The translations under genes and the position numbers were made by a program. Under the pieces are notes generated by a model that saw only the letters and a list, made by a program, of their open reading frames with translations, did not search any database and was not told where the DNA came from. Of a stretch of DNA of 8,246 nucleotides, positions 5,427 to 8,246 are shown one piece after another. Source of the DNA: Rhodothermota bacterium (GTDB taxonomy: Bacteria; Hydrogenedentota; Hydrogenedentia; Hydrogenedentales; GCA-2746185); contig VFKU01000789.1 in the NCBI GenBank assembly GCA_009885415.1, positions 1-8,246 of the forward strand, in the 5' to 3' direction. The first letter of the stretch is position 1; the number at the start of each line of letters is the position of its first letter.

Positions 5427-7454
5427 GTGCGATCCAAGATTTCCATAACAATCAGTCTCGCGCTCCTCACGTTGTACGTCTCCGCTTTTGGGCAGACGTC
5501 CCGCGCCCCCGGCCTGCGCGGCGTCGTCGACCCCGCGGCGGCCGCGCCCGCTTTGCTGCCCCCCGCCGCGCCCGGCCAGGAAGTGCCGCCCATCCCCAAG
5601 CCCGAACCCGACCCGATGGCGCTGCTCTTCCAGCGTGTGTCCCAACTCATGATGGTCACCTTCGAGGGCGTCAACGGCCCCTCCGAGACCGACCGGCAAC
5701 TCCTGAAGACCCTGCCGCCCGGCGCGATCATCCTGCCCCGCATCACCAGTCCCGAATCCGTCGCGAGCTACGTCAGCGGCCTTCGCCCCCTCGCCGCGAA
5801 CGCGCTTGAAGGGCTCCCCTTCCTCATCGGCGTGGACCTCTTCGCGCAAGAGCGCTACGCCGATCAGGCCCGGACCACCACCGCGCTCCGCGTCCCCACT
5901 ATGCTCAGCATGGCCGCCGCCGGGCCTTCCGACGCCACCGCCGGCGTCTTCCGCATGCTCGCCGAACACATCCATGCCATGGGCTTCGACTTCCACGTCG
6001 GCCCGACGCTCGCCCTCGCGCCCGCAGAGGGCCTCGGCCCCGGCTCGCTCTACAGCTTCGGCTCCGACCCCGCCCTCTGCTCCGCCCTCGCGCGACAATT
6101 CGGCGACGCGATGAAAGCCCAAGGCATCGCGTGGATGCCCCTCGACTATCCCGGCGGCGCCGGACAGCCGCCCATCCTTCTCACGCCTCGCAGCCAACTC
6201 CGCAACCGCGACCTCCTCCCCTACGCCGACGCCGTCACCGCCGGCGTCCCCCTCCTCAACGTTGGTCCGTCCCTCGTTCCCACACTCGACGACGCCACCC
6301 CCGCCTGCTTCTCTTCCATCGTCATCCGCGATCTGCGCAACGACGTCCTCTGCTTCAAAGGACTGGTCGTCTCCGGGCCTCTCGACTCCCCCGACATCCG
6401 GAAAAGTCGCCGCCCCGAGCAGGCCGCCGTCGAAGCCCTCCTCGCCGGCGCCGACATGCTCTACTGGAATTCCTCCGGCGCGCACGTCGCGCAAGCGACC
6501 GCCGCCATCGTCGACGGCGTGCAAAAAGGCGCGATCGACGACACCCTCATCGAGCGCGCACTGGATCGCATCCGCGAATACAAGAAGACGCTCGCCGCGC
6601 CCCAGGAAGAAAAGAAAGTTCTCGGCGGATCACAAAAGATTAGTGCGAAGCAGGAAAAATTTCCCGAGCCGGCCGCCCTCGAGCGCCGCGCGATCACGCT
6701 TGTCCGGAATGAATCCGACACCCTCCCGCTCTCCGAGGCCTCCCAGCCCATCGCCGTTGTCGCTCTCTACGGCGCCGAGGAACTGAAGGCCGCCCTCGAG
6801 GAATACTTCAAACCCATCGCGCATCGCAGCCTGCCCGCCGCCAGGCAAGCCGGGCGCATCCAGGACTTCGAGCTCGCCCGAATCATGAAAATCAGCGCCA
6901 GCTACCGCACCATCATTTATGTCGTCGCCAACAACATCGAATTCCGCGGCCAACGCGAACTCATCCGCGCCTTCAAGCGTCAAGGCAAGCGCGTCGTCGC
7001 CATCGTCCTCGGCTACCCCAAAAACCTCCCTGCTCTCGAGGACGCCGACGCCATCGTCCTGGCTTACGGCAGTGTCCGCCGCGTCGCAGATACCATGAAG
7101 GCCGTCGCCGATGTCCTCACGGGCAACGCGCCCATCGAAATCCTGCCGCCATTGCGACCGCTCGAACTGCGCGCCGGCGAGGAGACGACTTTCGACATCA
7201 ACGACGTCCTCCGCAGTCCCGCCGGACGTCTGCCCGTCGCCTTCGAAGCTCCCTACGTCGCCGGCTACTCCCTCTCCTACCGGCCTACCGCATCGATCGA
7301 TCTCGTCCGGTGGGAATTTGGCGACGGCGCGAAGTCGACCGCGCCCGCCACCACCCATGCCTACGAAAAACCCGGCGACTACGTCGTCACGCTCACCGTC
7401 GGCGGGCGCAAGACCGAAACCGCCACAGGGACCTTCCAGGTCCACGTGCAGTGA
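5427..7454 (+). CDS. Secreted GH3-fold protein with PKD domain, probably catalytically inactive
   Basis: This 675-residue protein starts at GTG. Residues 1-22 form a signal peptide (basic RSK, hydrophobic core, likely cut after SAFG), so it is exported. A Pro/Ala-rich linker (about 23-64) leads to a TIM-barrel like that of family 3 glycosidases (about 68-390), recognised by PPGAIILPRITSPESV, LPFLIGVD, FDFHVGPTLAL, SFGSDP, AGVPLLNVG, and EALLAGADML with a closing helix DRIREYKK. A GH3 C-terminal-type domain follows (about 423-579; ITLVRNESDTLPL and YGSVRRVADTMKAVADVLTG). A PKD domain ends the protein (about 590-675; WEFGDG at 629-634, then YVVTLTV). The catalytic motifs are replaced: KHFPGHG reads LDYPGGA (239-245), and the SDD/TDW nucleophile motif reads SGP (316-318). 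It may bind glycans or peptidoglycan without cutting them. It overlaps mutY by four bases. The fold call is strong; the function is inferred. Confidence 0.8.
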   Translation: MRSKISITISLALLTLYVSAFGQTSRAPGLRGVVDPAAAAPALLPPAAPGQEVPPIPKPEPDPMALLFQRVSQLMMVTFEGVNGPSETDRQLLKTLPPGAIILPRITSPESVASYVSGLRPLAANALEGLPFLIGVDLFAQERYADQARTTTALRVPTMLSMAAAGPSDATAGVFRMLAEHIHAMGFDFHVGPTLALAPAEGLGPGSLYSFGSDPALCSALARQFGDAMKAQGIAWMPLDYPGGAGQPPILLTPRSQLRNRDLLPYADAVTAGVPLLNVGPSLVPTLDDATPACFSSIVIRDLRNDVLCFKGLVVSGPLDSPDIRKSRRPEQAAVEALLAGADMLYWNSSGAHVAQATAAIVDGVQKGAIDDTLIERALDRIREYKKTLAAPQEEKKVLGGSQKISAKQEKFPEPAALERRAITLVRNESDTLPLSEASQPIAVVALYGAEELKAALEEYFKPIAHRSLPAARQAGRIQDFELARIMKISASYRTIIYVVANNIEFRGQRELIRAFKRQGKRVVAIVLGYPKNLPALEDADAIVLAYGSVRRVADTMKAVADVLTGNAPIEILPPLRPLELRAGEETTFDINDVLRSPAGRLPVAFEAPYVAGYSLSYRPTASIDLVRWEFGDGAKSTAPATTHAYEKPGDYVVTLTVGGRKTETATGTFQVHVQ

Positions 7455-8246
7455 CCCGCGTGCGAAAAATACGGCTTCTGCTCCCCGCTGACTTCTGCGA
7501 GGGCGCGCCGCGCGTTGCTTTCCGCCGCCGCATCATCGCGTGGTTTCGCCGCGCCGCGCGCCCCGTCTCCTGGCGCGGCACGAAGGACCCCTACAGGGTC
7601 TGGATCGCCGAGATTGCGCTGCAACAAACCCGCGTCGAACAAGGCACGCCCTACATCGAGCGCTTTCTCGACCGCTTTCCTAGCGTCCAAACGCTTGCCG
7701 CGGCGAATCTCGATGAGGTCCTCAAACTCTGGGAGGGTCTGGGCTACTACGCCCGCGCGCGCCATCTACATAAGGCCGCGTGTTGCATCGTCCGCGAGCG
7801 CGACGGCCGCATGCCCGCTTCCGCCGCCGAGTGGATCACGATGCCCGGCGTCGGCCGCTACACCGCCGGCGCCATCGCCAGCATCGCCTTTGGCGAGGCC
7901 GTGCCCGTGCTCGATGGGAACGTCAAGCGCGTGCTCGCACGCCTCGGTAATCTCGGCGAATCGATCGACAATGCGGCCGTCGAGAAAAGTCTCTGGGAAG
8001 AAATGACGACTCTCGTGAAGGGCGCTGCACCGGGCGACTTCAACCAGGGGATGATGGAACTCGGCGCGCAGATTTGTACGCCGCGCGCGCCGCGCTGCCT
8101 CGACTGCCCCGTGCAGCCGCACTGCCGCGCACACGCCGCAGGCACCGTCGCCGATCGTCCCGTCCGCAAGAAGAAGGCCGCGACGCCGCACCACGAGGTT
8201 GTCGTCGCGGCGATCCTCAAGAACGGCCGCTACCTGCTCGGCAAGC
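7451..8246 (+). CDS. mutY: Adenine DNA glycosylase MutY (3' truncated by window edge)
   Basis: MutY removes adenine mispaired with 8-oxoguanine in base excision repair. The frame is open from 7451 to the right edge (265 codons) and carries the full helix-hairpin-helix/iron-sulfur catalytic half. It shows AEIALQQT with catalytic Glu54, LWEGLGYYARARHLHKAA, the HhH motif MPGVGRYTAGAI, PVLDGNVKRV with catalytic Asp155, and FNQGMMELGA. The [4Fe-4S] ligands are Cys209, Cys216, Cys219 and Cys225, with CX6CX2CX5C spacing. The last residues (HHEVVVAAILKNGRYLLGK) begin the Nudix-like 8-oxoG recognition domain, which continues outside. The likely start is GTG at 7451, overlapping the upstream stop as GTGA; GTG at 7460 is the alternative. 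Neither has a strong ribosome site, which suggests coupling. No ATG occurs before the conserved region. Catalytic Glu lies 17 residues later than in E. coli MutY, so the N-terminus is slightly extended. Confidence 0.94.
   Translation, partial: MTRVRKIRLLLPADFCEGAPRVAFRRRIIAWFRRAARPVSWRGTKDPYRVWIAEIALQQTRVEQGTPYIERFLDRFPSVQTLAAANLDEVLKLWEGLGYYARARHLHKAACCIVRERDGRMPASAAEWITMPGVGRYTAGAIASIAFGEAVPVLDGNVKRVLARLGNLGESIDNAAVEKSLWEEMTTLVKGAAPGDFNQGMMELGAQICTPRAPRCLDCPVQPHCRAHAAGTVADRPVRKKKAATPHHEVVVAAILKNGRYLLGK

Noticed and set aside
5349..6524. A 391-codon minus-strand frame antisense to the GH3-like gene
   Set aside because: It is a Gly/Glu/Asp-rich shadow frame with no start signal or recognisable domain; the plus-strand gene explains the sequence.
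4626..7454. A 942-codon plus-strand reading frame starting inside the MoxR gene
   Set aside because: Its first 267 codons run antisense to the MoxR gene and encode low-complexity Arg/His-rich text. The real gene starts at GTG 5427 with a signal peptide and GGAGG.
1..8246. CRISPR arrays, tRNA or rRNA genes, insertion sequences, attachment sites
   Set aside because: No regularly spaced direct repeats, cloverleaf-like segments, transposase or integrase motifs were seen. Nearly all of the sequence is taken up by the six genes.

Overview
The window is bacterial chromosomal DNA, high in G+C with a strong bias to G or C at third codon positions. It is densely packed: six protein genes, no RNA genes, no mobile elements and no CRISPR array. 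The phylum cannot be fixed from sequence alone. The gene mix (a MoxR/CoxE-like pair, a secreted GH3-fold protein with a PKD domain, GTG starts) would suit a free-living Gram-negative-type environmental lineage, but that is inference.

Layout from left to right: (1) the 3' part of gyrA on the plus strand, cut by the left edge; (2) a short junction of about 105 bases with two strong palindromes, the second followed by TTTT and probably the gyrA terminator; (3) a MATE-family multidrug exporter on the minus strand, convergent with gyrA; (4) a 190-base gap with nested and crossing inverted repeats; (5) a minus-strand two-gene operon, a MoxR-type AAA+ ATPase followed by a CoxE-like VWA protein, joined by a one-base TAATG overlap; (6) a 198-base divergent intergenic region; (7) a plus-strand pair, a secreted GH3-fold protein with a C-terminal PKD domain overlapping by four bases (GTGA) with mutY, which runs off the right edge.

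How the genes relate: gyrA and mutY are DNA topology and repair housekeeping genes. The MoxR/VWA pair is a classic ATPase-plus-adaptor module for remodelling or metal-loading a client complex, but no client gene lies in the window. The most unusual gene is the GH3-like one. Its fold can be followed from end to end, yet every catalytic motif expected of a NagZ-type glycosidase is replaced, so it looks like a secreted pseudo-glycosidase. Two starts matter for correct annotation: the GH3-like gene and mutY both begin at GTG and would be missed or badly extended by an ATG-only caller.
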